In this document: positions 25,206 to 33,617 of the stretch, one piece after another
Numbering within the stretch: position 1 is the first letter of the stretch
Layout: every line of letters begins with the position of its first letter
NCBI GenBank assembly: GCA_963826505.1
Contig: CAWGXG010000008.1
Location: 248,001-312,000, forward strand
Direction: 5' to 3'
Origin: CAWGXG01 sp963826505
Lineage (GTDB): Bacteria; Chloroflexota; Anaerolineae; Aggregatilineales; Aggregatilineaceae
DNA length: 64,000 nucleotides
Made by a program: the position numbers and the translations under genes
The notes under the pieces: generated by a model
The model's input: the letters and a program-made list of their open reading frames with translations, nothing else
Databases searched by the model: none
What the model was told of the DNA's origin: nothing

Positions 25206-27680
25206 ATGCCATCGTTACCCGGTTTCTTCCTGGTCAATCCTGTCGCACGCAGCCTGGTTATCGGCGATCGATTTAATGCACCGCGCAACTACACCTTTGC
25301 ACCAACCAAGAAGCAGCTTCACGAGGGGATCGACCTGATGGCGATCGATTCCCAGGGCAACCCTGTGGCGGTGATGGCCGCTCAGCGTGGCGTGGTCGAT
25401 AAGGTGGGATACAGCCCGGAAGGGTATGGGAATTATGTGCGTATCTTGCATGACTGGGGAAATCAGACGTATGTGACGTGGTATGGCCATTTGTCCTCAG
25501 TGGCCGTGCATCAGAACCAGTTCGTGCTTTCCGGTCAAAAAATCGGTGTGGCGGGAACGACCGGGTTCTCGACCGGCATTCATTTGCACTTGACGTTGCA
25601 GCATATCGGCCACGGTTTCGCGGGTTACACCGTCGACGACGTAATCGATCCGGAACCGTTCCTACGGCAGTCACCGGTGGCCTTTGATGAAGCGTCATTT
25701 CTCGCGGACGTGACGGTCGCTGACGGCACTCAGATGCAGGCCGGGCAGACTTTCCGCAAAACCTGGCGCATTCGCAACAGCGGGACAACCACATGGGACG
25801 GACGTTACAAACTGGTTCCGGCGGACGGAGATCATATGAGCGGCCCGGACGAAGTGATGCTGCCCACTGTCCCGATTCAGCCGGGTCAAACGGTCAATCT
25901 TACGATCCGACTCACCGCGCCTGATGCGGCGGGCCGCCATCGCAGCGTGTGGCAGTTGCGCGACGGCAACGGCGAGCTGTTTCCTAATTCGTTTTATACC
26001 GAGGTCGAGGTCAAAGAAACGAAAGCGTTCGATGAGGCGTCATATGTCGCGGATGTGACCATACCTGACGCGACGGTGATCCAACCGGGAGATACCTTCG
26101 TCAAAACGTGGCGCGTGCGTAACACCGGCACTACGTCCTGGTCTACCGACTACGCGCTGCGCTTTTCCAGCGGAGATCGTATGGACGGGCCGGACAGTGT
26201 CCCGGTTCCGCGCGAGGTGAAGCCAGGGGATGTTGTGGAACTATCAGTCAGGCTGAAAGCTCCCACGCAGTCAGGCCGCCATCGCAGCGCGTGGAAACTG
26301 TCCAACGCTCGCGGAACCCTGCTAGATTATGAGCAGTATGCGGAAATTCAGGTTCCGCAAAAAGTTGTCTCCGCCCAAAAACTCAGCGAGTTGAGCTGGG
26401 TGGCGGATGTGACCGTGCCAGACGGCGCGCCGCTGGATGCTGGCGAGCAGTTCGTCAAAACGTGGCGCGTGCGCAACTCAGGCGAGACCACGTGGGGCGC
26501 GGGGTATGAATTGGCGTTTTTCGGCGATGACCAGATGGATGGCCCTGACAGCGTCCCGCTGCCGCCCGCGAAACCGGGCGAAGCGGTCGAAGTGTCCGTG
26601 ATGCTCACCGCGCCTGATAAGTCCGGGTCGCAGCGCAGCACGTGGAAGCCGCGCGATCCGCAAGGCAAGTTCTTCGAGTTCGATCTCTATGCACTGATCG
26701 ACGTACGCGATCAAGAACAGCCCAGCCCGCAGCTCAGCGAGATGGCGTTTATCGCGGATGTGACTATCCCGGATGGCACGGTAATGCAGCCGGGCGAGGC
26801 TTTCGTGAAAACATGGCGCGTGCGTAACACCGGTACGACCGCCTGGGGAGCTGGACACACGCTGGCGTATTTTGCCGAGGACAAGATGGATGGGCCGGAC
26901 AGCGTCCCGCTGCCGGGCGCGCAGCCGGGCGATGTCGTCGATGTCTCGTTGATGTTGACCGCGCCCGCTGCCTCTGGCATGCACAAGAGCACCTGGAAAG
27001 GGCGCGATCCTCAAGCGAAGTTTTTCGACTACGATCTGTTCATTCTAGTGGACGTAGTCGATCCCAACCAGGTCTACAGCATGCTGCCGTTCATTCGCGG
27101 CGACGGCCGCCTGTACGAATTGCAGTACACGTGGTCGGGCGGGGGACGCCAGCGCATTCAGACGCAGATCGAGGGCGATCGCTTCTACCATGTCAAAGGC
27201 AGCGAGTGGGAAGAATTGTGGGCGGACGATCATTTCATTTGCCGGGGCACAGATACGTCACCCGGCGGCGGTGAAGTGTATACGCTGTTCGACCATGGAG
27301 AGTACGGCAGCGCCTGGGTTCCACTCAAGATGTCGGTAGGGGTGCCGTTCCGGCGTTCGCCCAATGTGGTGTTCCGCCGCAAGAGTGATGGCAGCAATGT
27401 CCCCAACAAGCAGTATTTCGACATTACCTGGATCACACTCGAAGCGGTGCAAAAAACGCATCGTTTTGACAGTGGGATCGAGCTTGAAAACGTGGCTGTG
27501 CTGGCGGCGTTTCTTGACGACAACGGCAAGCCGAAGAGCGTGCCATTTGAGCGGTACTATTACGCCGAGAAATACGGTCTGGTGGGCTGGGAAGGCGATC
27601 CGGGCCATTCGTTTATCGCCAGCGAACTGACCGGCCAGCCCAATCTTGTGCGCGAAGCGATCCCCTGGTTGAAACGCTGA
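25206..27680 (+). CDS. M23 metallopeptidase with four Nbr1-type FW repeats
   Basis: The 824-residue protein starts with an M23 (LytM-type) peptidase: H39-x3-D43 (HEGID), then H126-x-H128 (GIHLHLT) and the VDKVGYSPEGYGNYV beta core. Four homologous Ig-like repeats follow, starting near 165, 280, 398 and 515, each with F/Y-x-ADVT-h-xDG, a T-x-W-R-h-R-N-x-G-x-T-x-W core and a P-x-x-x-G-x-h-S-x-W end. This is the Nbr1 FW (four-tryptophan) domain. The last 200 residues form an unrecognised domain. M23 enzymes cut peptidoglycan peptides; FW domains bind proteins or the wall. No signal peptide is evident at the N-terminus. GGAGAG precedes the start. Confidence 0.9.
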   Translation: MPSLPGFFLVNPVARSLVIGDRFNAPRNYTFAPTKKQLHEGIDLMAIDSQGNPVAVMAAQRGVVDKVGYSPEGYGNYVRILHDWGNQTYVTWYGHLSSVAVHQNQFVLSGQKIGVAGTTGFSTGIHLHLTLQHIGHGFAGYTVDDVIDPEPFLRQSPVAFDEASFLADVTVADGTQMQAGQTFRKTWRIRNSGTTTWDGRYKLVPADGDHMSGPDEVMLPTVPIQPGQTVNLTIRLTAPDAAGRHRSVWQLRDGNGELFPNSFYTEVEVKETKAFDEASYVADVTIPDATVIQPGDTFVKTWRVRNTGTTSWSTDYALRFSSGDRMDGPDSVPVPREVKPGDVVELSVRLKAPTQSGRHRSAWKLSNARGTLLDYEQYAEIQVPQKVVSAQKLSELSWVADVTVPDGAPLDAGEQFVKTWRVRNSGETTWGAGYELAFFGDDQMDGPDSVPLPPAKPGEAVEVSVMLTAPDKSGSQRSTWKPRDPQGKFFEFDLYALIDVRDQEQPSPQLSEMAFIADVTIPDGTVMQPGEAFVKTWRVRNTGTTAWGAGHTLAYFAEDKMDGPDSVPLPGAQPGDVVDVSLMLTAPAASGMHKSTWKGRDPQAKFFDYDLFILVDVVDPNQVYSMLPFIRGDGRLYELQYTWSGGGRQRIQTQIEGDRFYHVKGSEWEELWADDHFICRGTDTSPGGGEVYTLFDHGEYGSAWVPLKMSVGVPFRRSPNVVFRRKSDGSNVPNKQYFDITWITLEAVQKTHRFDSGIELENVAVLAAFLDDNGKPKSVPFERYYYAEKYGLVGWEGDPGHSFIASELTGQPNLVREAIPWLKR

Positions 27681-27712
27681 TCGCTCTGCTCAGTAACGGA
27701 CGCGCTATGGTC

Positions 27713-28876
27713 CTATGCGGGGGAAGGGGAATCGGCCAACGCCAGGGCGATAAAGACGGTCGTACCTTTCCCTTCCTCGCTCTCAATCCAGGCGCGGCCC
27801 CCATGTGCCAGGACGATATGCCGCACGATGGCCAGCCCCAGGCCCGTGCCATTGTGCCGCGACCGGTCTACCTGGAAAAAGCGCTCAAACACCCGCGATA
27901 AATCCTCTGTGGGAATGCCGGGGCCCTCGTCACGGATGCCCAGCACGGCCTCGGTGTCACTGACCGACGCAGTGATGGTGATCGTTCCTTTTTCGGGAGA
28001 ATATTTTACGGCGTTGTGGGCGATGTTTTTCACCGCGCGCCTGATCTGTAAGTCGTCGGCCAGTACACAGATGTCCTCTGGGATCTCCAATGTTACCGCC
28101 AGGTTCTTATCCTCGACGAGCGATTGAATCTGCTCAACGGCATTTTGGACGATCGGCAGCAGTGGCGATGGAGTGAGCTTTACCGGCATTTGTCCTGACT
28201 CGATCAGCGAGAGGTCGCGCATCTCTTGGACCAGTTGAGTCAGCGTATGAACTTCGCGGCTGATGTCTTTGGCCATTTTGCGCACGCGCTTGGGTTTTTC
28301 ATCCTGCGCGAAGTTGATCAGGGTTTCGGCCAATAACCCGATCGAAGTGATCGGGGTGCTTAGTTCATGGGTGATGTTCGAAACCATTTCACGGCGCGCG
28401 CGTTCCAGGCGTTGAAGCTCGGTCACATCCCGCAGCGACAGCACTTCGTAGAGCGCTGCTGCGTCATCGTTGGAGGCAATGGCGCGCACATGGAAAATGC
28501 GGTGTTCAAATTCGATCCGGCGTTCGACGCTTTCGCCGTGCACCTTCAAAGCATCACGCAGCAGGTTGTCTAGCGCGGGCTGACGGACCGCCCCGATCAG
28601 CGTCTCGCCCGTCAAACGAGGACCAAACAGGGTTTCGGCAGATGGATTGGCATGCAGGATCGTTTGCGAAGAATCGAGCACGAGCAGCGCGTCATCTGTC
28701 CCTTTGAGCAGACTGTCGCGCAGCAGAACGGCGTCTTTTCCCTGGGCTGACAATTCTCTGGCCAGCCGGTCTACCCGCGCTTCTGCGTAATGCAGGCGGT
28801 TTGTGGTGCGCCTCAGCATCCACACCAGGAAGACAGCGACCATACAGGCCAGAACGGCAAGTACAACTGTACTCAT
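27713..28876 (-). CDS. PhoR-like membrane sensor histidine kinase
   Basis: The 387-residue protein has one N-terminal membrane helix (about residues 3-21, VVLAVLACMVAVFLVWML), a short linker, a PAS domain (about 55-155), HisKA with phosphoacceptor His170 (SNITHELSTPIT) and HATPase with IAHNAVKYSPEKG, IRDEGPGIP and GTGLGLAIVRHIV. The layout matches PhoR-type kinases. Its gene starts 11 bp after the stop of the response-regulator gene on the same strand, so they form an operon and a cognate pair. The stimulus (phosphate or other) cannot be told; no pst or phoU genes are nearby. Confidence 0.93.
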   Translation of the reverse strand: MSTVVLAVLACMVAVFLVWMLRRTTNRLHYAEARVDRLARELSAQGKDAVLLRDSLLKGTDDALLVLDSSQTILHANPSAETLFGPRLTGETLIGAVRQPALDNLLRDALKVHGESVERRIEFEHRIFHVRAIASNDDAAALYEVLSLRDVTELQRLERARREMVSNITHELSTPITSIGLLAETLINFAQDEKPKRVRKMAKDISREVHTLTQLVQEMRDLSLIESGQMPVKLTPSPLLPIVQNAVEQIQSLVEDKNLAVTLEIPEDICVLADDLQIRRAVKNIAHNAVKYSPEKGTITITASVSDTEAVLGIRDEGPGIPTEDLSRVFERFFQVDRSRHNGTGLGLAIVRHIVLAHGGRAWIESEEGKGTTVFIALALADSPSPA

Positions 28877-28887
28877 GGATAGCCCAC

Positions 28888-29565
28888 TTAACCTTCAAAC
28901 CGGTAGCCGACGCCGCGCACCGTGACAATGCGCTGCGGGTGGGAAGGATCCTCTTCGATCTTTTCTCGCAGCCACCGGACATGAACGTCGACCGTTTTGG
29001 TCTGGCCGCTGTAGTCGTAGCCCCACACACGCTCCAACAACAAATCGCGCGACAGGACGGCCCCCTGGTTGCGCATCAATGTGGCGAGTAGATCAAACTC
29101 CTTGTGGGTCATCCGCAGTTCTTCGTTTTCGCGCGTGGCACGCCGGGCGATGAGATCAAGCAGCAGGTCGCCCGATTGCAGACGATCGACGACGGCGCGC
29201 GCCGAAGGTGCACGGCGCAAAATGGCACGCACGCGCGCCAGAAATTCGCCCAGACTGAACGGCTTGACGATGTAGTCATCCGCCCCGATTTCCAGGCCCA
29301 CAATGCGATCCACTTCACTGCCGCGCGCCGTCAGCATGACGATCGGCACGTCCGACTCGTTGCGGATGATGCGGCACACCGTCAACCCATCCAGGTTGGG
29401 GAGCATCACATCCAATACGACGAGATCGGGCGTATGCTCGCGGGCCAGGGTGAGCGCGTCGGCCCCATCCCCGGTTTGGATTACTTTGTAGTCTTCTTGT
29501 GCGAGGTTGTATGCCAGGGTTTTGCGCAGCGTGTCGTCATCTTCAACCAGGAGTATTGTTTTCAT
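28888..29565 (-). CDS. OmpR/PhoB-family response regulator
   Basis: The 225-residue regulator has a receiver with acidic pocket VEDDD (8-12), phosphoacceptor Asp52 (VVLDVMLPN), LTARG and IVKPFSLGE, followed by a winged-helix DNA-binding domain (about 130-225) with KEFDLLATLMRN, LLERVWGYD, TVDVHVRWLREKIE and TVRGVGYRFEG. It is the partner of the downstream PhoR-like kinase and probably controls genes for a phosphate- or envelope-related response. The 198-bp gap before the STAS gene shows repeats of GTTCTT-AA type on the minus strand that resemble, but do not clearly match, Pho boxes. Confidence 0.95.
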   Translation of the reverse strand: MKTILLVEDDDTLRKTLAYNLAQEDYKVIQTGDGADALTLAREHTPDLVVLDVMLPNLDGLTVCRIIRNESDVPIVMLTARGSEVDRIVGLEIGADDYIVKPFSLGEFLARVRAILRRAPSARAVVDRLQSGDLLLDLIARRATRENEELRMTHKEFDLLATLMRNQGAVLSRDLLLERVWGYDYSGQTKTVDVHVRWLREKIEEDPSHPQRIVTVRGVGYRFEG

Positions 29566-29763
29566 CCCTTAATCCTTAGCTGCCGAATCGAGATCATCTG
29601 TGATGATCTTAACCTGTTTCGCGCTATTTACCCGGGACAATTGCTTTAAAGGTTCTTAAATGATTTTTAAACTCACGCATGAACAGGTAAAGAACCCTTA
29701 TAGAAGCTCCTTGGTGGCGCTGCTGCCAGAGCGCCAGACCGCTTCGCGGCCTGTTTCCCTGGC

Positions 29764-30096
29764 TTAGAAATCAACGAGGGCTTCGTCCACCGATCCGTAC
29801 AAAGCGGAATAACGGTCAAATCCGACGATTTGCAGGACGCGCTTGACTTTGGGTTGCAAGGCCGCCAACCGCAGATCGCCGCCGTGTTCGCGGGTGGTGG
29901 AGATGATTTCCGCCAACGTACGCAGCGCGGCACTGTTCACGTACTGAACATCCGTCATGTCGAGCACCAGCTTATAACGCTGGTTATCGACGGCAGCGCA
30001 CAAGGTGTTATCCAGAATCTCACAGCCTTCACTGTCGACACGCCCCGTCAAGGTGTACACTTTGACACCGTTTACGTCACGGTCTGTAATCTGCAT
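29764..30096 (-). CDS. STAS-domain anti-sigma factor antagonist
   Basis: The 110-residue single STAS domain matches SpoIIAA/RsbV-type antagonists: VYTLTGRVDSEGCEIL, LVLDMTDVQYVNSAALRTL with the phosphorylatable serine at residue 55, and ALQPKVKRVLQIVGFD. Such proteins, when unphosphorylated, bind an anti-sigma kinase and release a sigma factor. No anti-sigma kinase or sigma gene lies nearby, so its partner must be elsewhere. It lies 108 bp upstream of the left end of the IS element and 198 bp upstream of the response regulator gene. Confidence 0.9.
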   Translation of the reverse strand: MQITDRDVNGVKVYTLTGRVDSEGCEILDNTLCAAVDNQRYKLVLDMTDVQYVNSAALRTLAEIISTTREHGGDLRLAALQPKVKRVLQIVGFDRYSALYGSVDEALVDF

Positions 30097-30145
30097 CCCG
30101 TTATCTCCTTGAAAAATTCCGGGTAGTTTCTTGTTACAGTCTTAT

Positions 30146-31045
30146 TTGATTGCTAGAGAGCGTTAGTGAAAGTGAGCGCCAGCAAAGAGGCTAACACTTT
30201 CAACGCAAAACCAGGATTAGTGCGGGCATGAAGCCGTTGCAGGCCCATTTTCTCAAGTTGGCCGTTAACCGTCTCAATGCGCGAGCGATGGGCACGGATC
30301 AGGGCCGCATCTTCACTGGGTATTGCCCGTCATATTGCGGCGCTGCTTGGGCATGAGCCGCACGCGACCATGGATATAACTCAACTGTTGGTCCTGGTCA
30401 CTGATGTACCCTTTGTCGGCCACGACCGAGCTGCCTTCCGGCAACGGGCTGAGCAACGCCTGGACCAGAGTCAACTCGTCCCACGCGGCAGGCAGCAATT
30501 CAAAGGTGACCGGAACACCCAGCCGCATCACACACCAAATGCAATTGCCAGCCGAAATACCATTCGCGTTTGCTGGCACAATAGCCCAGGTAGTGGTCGC
30601 CCTGGACTTTGCGACAGCGTTCGGCGCGCACCCGTTTGCACACGGGAACCGGCATCGTGTCAATCACAAACACATTACCGGTCGCCAGCATCTCGCCCAA
30701 CACGCTGACGATGAGCAGCAAGACCTCCTGCAACGCGTGCAAGCGGCGATTGAAGCGCGACACACTCAAGGCCGGCAGATAATGCGTTTGCTGCAACATA
30801 CACAACGCCCGTTCATGATGGTTCTGAAAGAACTTGGCCGCGACCACTGCCACCGTCACAATCTCTGCGCTGCTGATCGTTGCCCGACTGTCATCCCTAT
30901 GGCCCATCGACTTTCAGCACGTCATCAATCACCACGTAACTCGTTACAATGTAGGTGGCGTTCATGGCGTTCCCTCGGCAAATGGCGGTGTGGTAACTTC
31001 CATTTTACCGAGAGCGGCGTGAACGCCTTCAACTAGCAATCAAGG
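30146..31045. mobile_element. IS982-family insertion sequence
   Basis: The ends carry an 11-bp perfect inverted repeat, TTGATTGCTAG at 30146-30156 and its reverse complement at 31033-31043. Just outside, TACAGTCTTAT occurs on both sides (30135-30145 and 31046-31056), the expected target-site duplication; allowing two extra bases at each end, the duplication would be nine bases. The interior encodes a minus-strand transposase with DDE residues typical of IS982. At the transposase start, an imperfect hairpin of CTCGG-AAATGG type (30974-30985 with 31000-31012) covers part of the ribosome-binding site, as often seen in IS elements. The element is about 0.9 kb. It lies between the STAS gene and the substrate-binding-protein gene. 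Confidence 0.8.
30153..30965 (-). pseudogene. IS982 transposase, disrupted by frameshifts
   Basis: Reading from ATG 30965, the conserved parts are NATYIVTSYVVIDDVLKV, then in other frames TISSAEIVTVAVVAAKFF, SRFNRRLHAL, VIDTMPVPVCKRVRAERC (first Asp), YCASKREWYFGWQLHLV, LPEGSSVVADKGYISD (second Asp) and SRIETVNGQLEKMG (Glu). They occur in order, as in IS982 proteins of about 270-300 residues, but at least three frame changes separate them and one in-frame stop occurs early. The transposase as sequenced is not functional; indel error is possible but the number of lesions argues for decay. Confidence 0.8.
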
Positions 31046-31115
31046 TACAGTCTTATTGTTATTGTAGCGGGTTGCCACAGAACGGTAAAGCCGGGTTTAT
31101 GACGATCCAAAAGAG

Positions 31116-31149
31116 AACCCCAGGTTCTGTTAACCAGCAGCCTGGGGTT
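31116..31149 (-). terminator. Rho-independent terminator of the substrate-binding-protein gene
   Basis: AACCCCAGG (31116-31124) pairs perfectly with CCTGGGGTT (31141-31149). On the minus strand the stem is followed by CTCTTTT, and on the plus strand by TGGGTCTTTT, so it may act in both directions between the IS element and the gene ending at 31200. Confidence 0.7.
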
Positions 31150-31199
31150 TGGGTCTTTTCTGAAGGGTGAGTTAACGCAATCACTCACCCGTTTTACCA

Positions 31200-32732
31200 C
31201 TAAGCCGGTGGCTGATAGTCGAAGAACCACTTGCTCATGAGGTAATCGAGGAAGCCATCCTGCTTGAGGCTGGCGATGGCGGCGTTCATGGACGGCACCA
31301 GATCGCTGCCCTTGGGGAAGATGAAGCCCATCTCGTCATCGGAGATGGCATCGCCCGTGATCTTGACGGCGCCGCCGGTGGTGCTGATGAAGCCGCGTGC
31401 GGCAGCCGCGTCAACGGGGATGGCGTCCACGTCGCCCACAATCAGCGATTGGACGAGCGCGCCGAACTCGTTGTAAACCACGCGGCGGTTCTCGTCGGGC
31501 ACGGCGTCGAGCGTAGCGAAGAAGCCGGAAGTCCCTGCCTGCACGCCGAGCAGCAGGTCAGGGTTAGCGGCGAACTCATCGATATTGGCGAAACGGTCTT
31601 CGTCGGCGCGGGTCAGCAGGAACTGCTGCAAGTTGATGTAAGGGTCGGAGAAGTCCACGATTTCCTTACGTTCGTCGATGATGGAGATGCCGGTCATGCC
31701 CATGTCGTACTGGTTTTCGCCGACCGAGGCAATCATCACATCCCAACTGACGTGCTCATACACGGGCGTGCAGTTGATGCGCGCGCAGATCTCCGCCACC
31801 AGGTCGTATTCGTAACCCATCGTTTCGCCGGTGGTGGCTTCTTCAAACTGGAAGGGTAGGTACAGGTTTTCGACGGCGATCACGATTTCCTGGCCGCCCA
31901 GGTCCGGCAGGCCGGCGTAGATATCACCGGTTTCCGGGTTGTAGTCGAAGAACCACTTGCTCATGAGATAATCGAGGAAGCCATCCTGCTTGAGGCTGGC
32001 GATGGCGGCGTTCATGGACGGCACCAGATCGCTGCCCTTGGGGAAGATGAAGCCCATCTCGTCATCGGAGATGGCATCGCCCGTGATCTTGACGGCGCCG
32101 CCGGTGGTGCTGATGAAGCCGCGTGCGGCAGCCGCGTCAACGGGGATGGCGTCCACGTCGCCCACGATCAGCGATTGGACGAGCGCGCCGAACTCGTTGT
32201 AAACCACGCGGCGGTTCTCGTCGGGCACGGCGTCGAGCGTAGCGAAGAAGCCGGAAGTCCCTGCCTGCACGCCGAGCAGCAGGTCAGGATTGGCGGCGAA
32301 CTCATCGATATTGGCGAAACGGTCTTCGTCGGCGCGGGTCAGCAGGAACTGCTGCAAGTTGATGTAAGGGTCGGAGAAGTCCACGATTTCCTTACGTTCG
32401 TCGATGATGGAGATGCCGGTCATGCCCATGTCGTACTGGTTTTCGCCGACCGAGGCAATCATCACATCCCAACTGACGTGCTCATAGACGGGCGTGCAGT
32501 TGATGCGCGCGCAGATCTCCGCCACCAGGTCGTATTCGAACCCCATGGTTTCGCCGTTCGTCGGGTTTTCGAATTGGAACGGCGTATACAGATTTTCGAC
32601 GGCGATCACGATTTCCTGACCGCCCAGGTCTGGCAGATTGGGATAGACCGGTCCCGCAGCGAAGGCGGGCATGAGCGACCCGGCCAGCGTGGCGATCAAG
32701 ATCACGACCACCAAACGGCTCTTTTTAAACAT
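31200..32732 (-). CDS. Secreted amino-acid-binding protein with two near-identical fused domains
   Basis: The 510-residue protein has a cleavable signal (ending AFA-A, no lipobox), then two SBP_bac_3 type domains of about 240 residues in tandem within one chain. Each has the family sequence PFQFE-TGETMG-EYDLVAEIC, DMGMTGISII-ERKEIVDFSDPY and LKQDGFLDYLMSKWFFDY. Domain 1 and domain 2 are nearly identical; they differ mainly in the first 30 or so residues. Substrate-binding proteins capture polar amino acids for ABC uptake, but no permease or ATPase gene is adjacent. Strong ribosome-binding site GAGGAGAT precedes ATG 32732. A tandem duplication in frame is the simplest origin. Confidence 0.93.
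   Translation of the reverse strand: MFKKSRLVVVILIATLAGSLMPAFAAGPVYPNLPDLGGQEIVIAVENLYTPFQFENPTNGETMGFEYDLVAEICARINCTPVYEHVSWDVMIASVGENQYDMGMTGISIIDERKEIVDFSDPYINLQQFLLTRADEDRFANIDEFAANPDLLLGVQAGTSGFFATLDAVPDENRRVVYNEFGALVQSLIVGDVDAIPVDAAAARGFISTTGGAVKITGDAISDDEMGFIFPKGSDLVPSMNAAIASLKQDGFLDYLMSKWFFDYNPETGDIYAGLPDLGGQEIVIAVENLYLPFQFEEATTGETMGYEYDLVAEICARINCTPVYEHVSWDVMIASVGENQYDMGMTGISIIDERKEIVDFSDPYINLQQFLLTRADEDRFANIDEFAANPDLLLGVQAGTSGFFATLDAVPDENRRVVYNEFGALVQSLIVGDVDAIPVDAAAARGFISTTGGAVKITGDAISDDEMGFIFPKGSDLVPSMNAAIASLKQDGFLDYLMSKWFFDYQPPA
31210..32526 (-). repeat. Tandem 726-bp direct duplication inside the binding-protein gene
   Basis: The DNA from about 31210-31800 recurs at 31936-32526, offset by 726 bp (242 codons). 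Compared by eye, about five bases differ over roughly 600 nt, and all the differences I found are synonymous. The flanking part of each unit (31800-31925 and 32526-32650) differs more. Either a recent duplication with purifying selection or ongoing gene conversion fits. Confidence 0.9.
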
Positions 32733-32847
32733 GCGACTATCTCCTCACTGATATGATTTATCGGTGTTCAATTTGGTTCAAACAGTTCCGAAGGGCTGCA
32801 CGCAAAGTGTAGTGCACAAGCGGGCAGTCCTGCAAACTTCAGTCGGG

Positions 32848-33614
32848 TTATCCCCCGTGATTTTTGAGGCGATCTGCCGCTGCCCGATCGATCATCCATA
32901 ACACCTGCCCGTCGTCCGGCTGGATGCGCTGGGCAGGGTACGTTGGCGTGCCAGCGGCGGGTTCCAGAATTTCGGCTAGCCGCGTCGCTCTTGTCCGCCC
33001 CGGTCACCAAAAACATGACGTTGGCGGCACTGTTGAGCGCGGGTAAGGTTAACGTAATACGCCACGCGTCGAGACGCGGGACGAAATTAGCGACTGCCCA
33101 GCGCATTGATCTCGTTCAGCGCGTCCGTGCCGGGGAACAGTGACGCGGTATGCCCATCCGCGCCCATCCCCAGCAGCACTAAGTCGAAGCGAGGCCGTGC
33201 CAGCGTCGGCGCGAAGAAAGCGTGCAGCAGGCGGTCATACCCTTCGGCAGCGGCCTGGGGGTCGATTTCACCGGCCATGCGGTGGATGTTCCCGGCGGGC
33301 AGTGGCACATGGTCCAACAGGGCCTCGCGCGCCATGCGGTAATTGCTGTCGGCATGGTTGGGTGGAACGCAGCGTTCGTCGCCCCAAAACACGAAGACAC
33401 GCGCCCAGTCGATCCGATCGGCGAAACCGTCGCTGGCCAGCAGAGCGTACAATCCGCGCGGCGTCGATCCGCCGGATAGCACGAAGCTGAAGTTTCCCCG
33501 CTGGTCGATCGACGCGGCGGCAAGTCCGACGATATGCTCGGCAGCGGCCTGTGACAGATCCGCGCTGTCGGAGAAAATACGGGTAACGATTCGGTTGGTG
33601 TTGTTTGCACTCAA
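32848..33614 (-). CDS. pgl: 6-phosphogluconolactonase, frameshifted
   Basis: The gene starts at TTG 33614, with AGGAG eight bases upstream inside the end of zwf. The first frame gives the canonical DevB/Pgl sequence: FVLSGGSTPRGLYALL, FWGDERCVPP, SNYRMAREALL and LLGMGADGHTASLFPG, stopping after about 175 residues. The expected C-terminus continues in another frame as AVANFVPRLDAWRITLTLP...NVMFLVTGADKSDA and in a third as AEILEP...RIQPDDGQVLWMIDRAAA, ending at 32848. Two indels explain this. The enzyme hydrolyses 6-phosphogluconolactone in the oxidative pentose phosphate path, directly after the zwf product. It is coupled to zwf, whose stop is four bases upstream. Confidence 0.9.
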
Positions 33615-33617
33615 TGT

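Noticed and set aside
29566..29763. Pho-box-like repeats before the response regulator gene.
   Set aside because: Only short GTTCTT/TTAA similarities were found, without the expected spacing or number of repeats.
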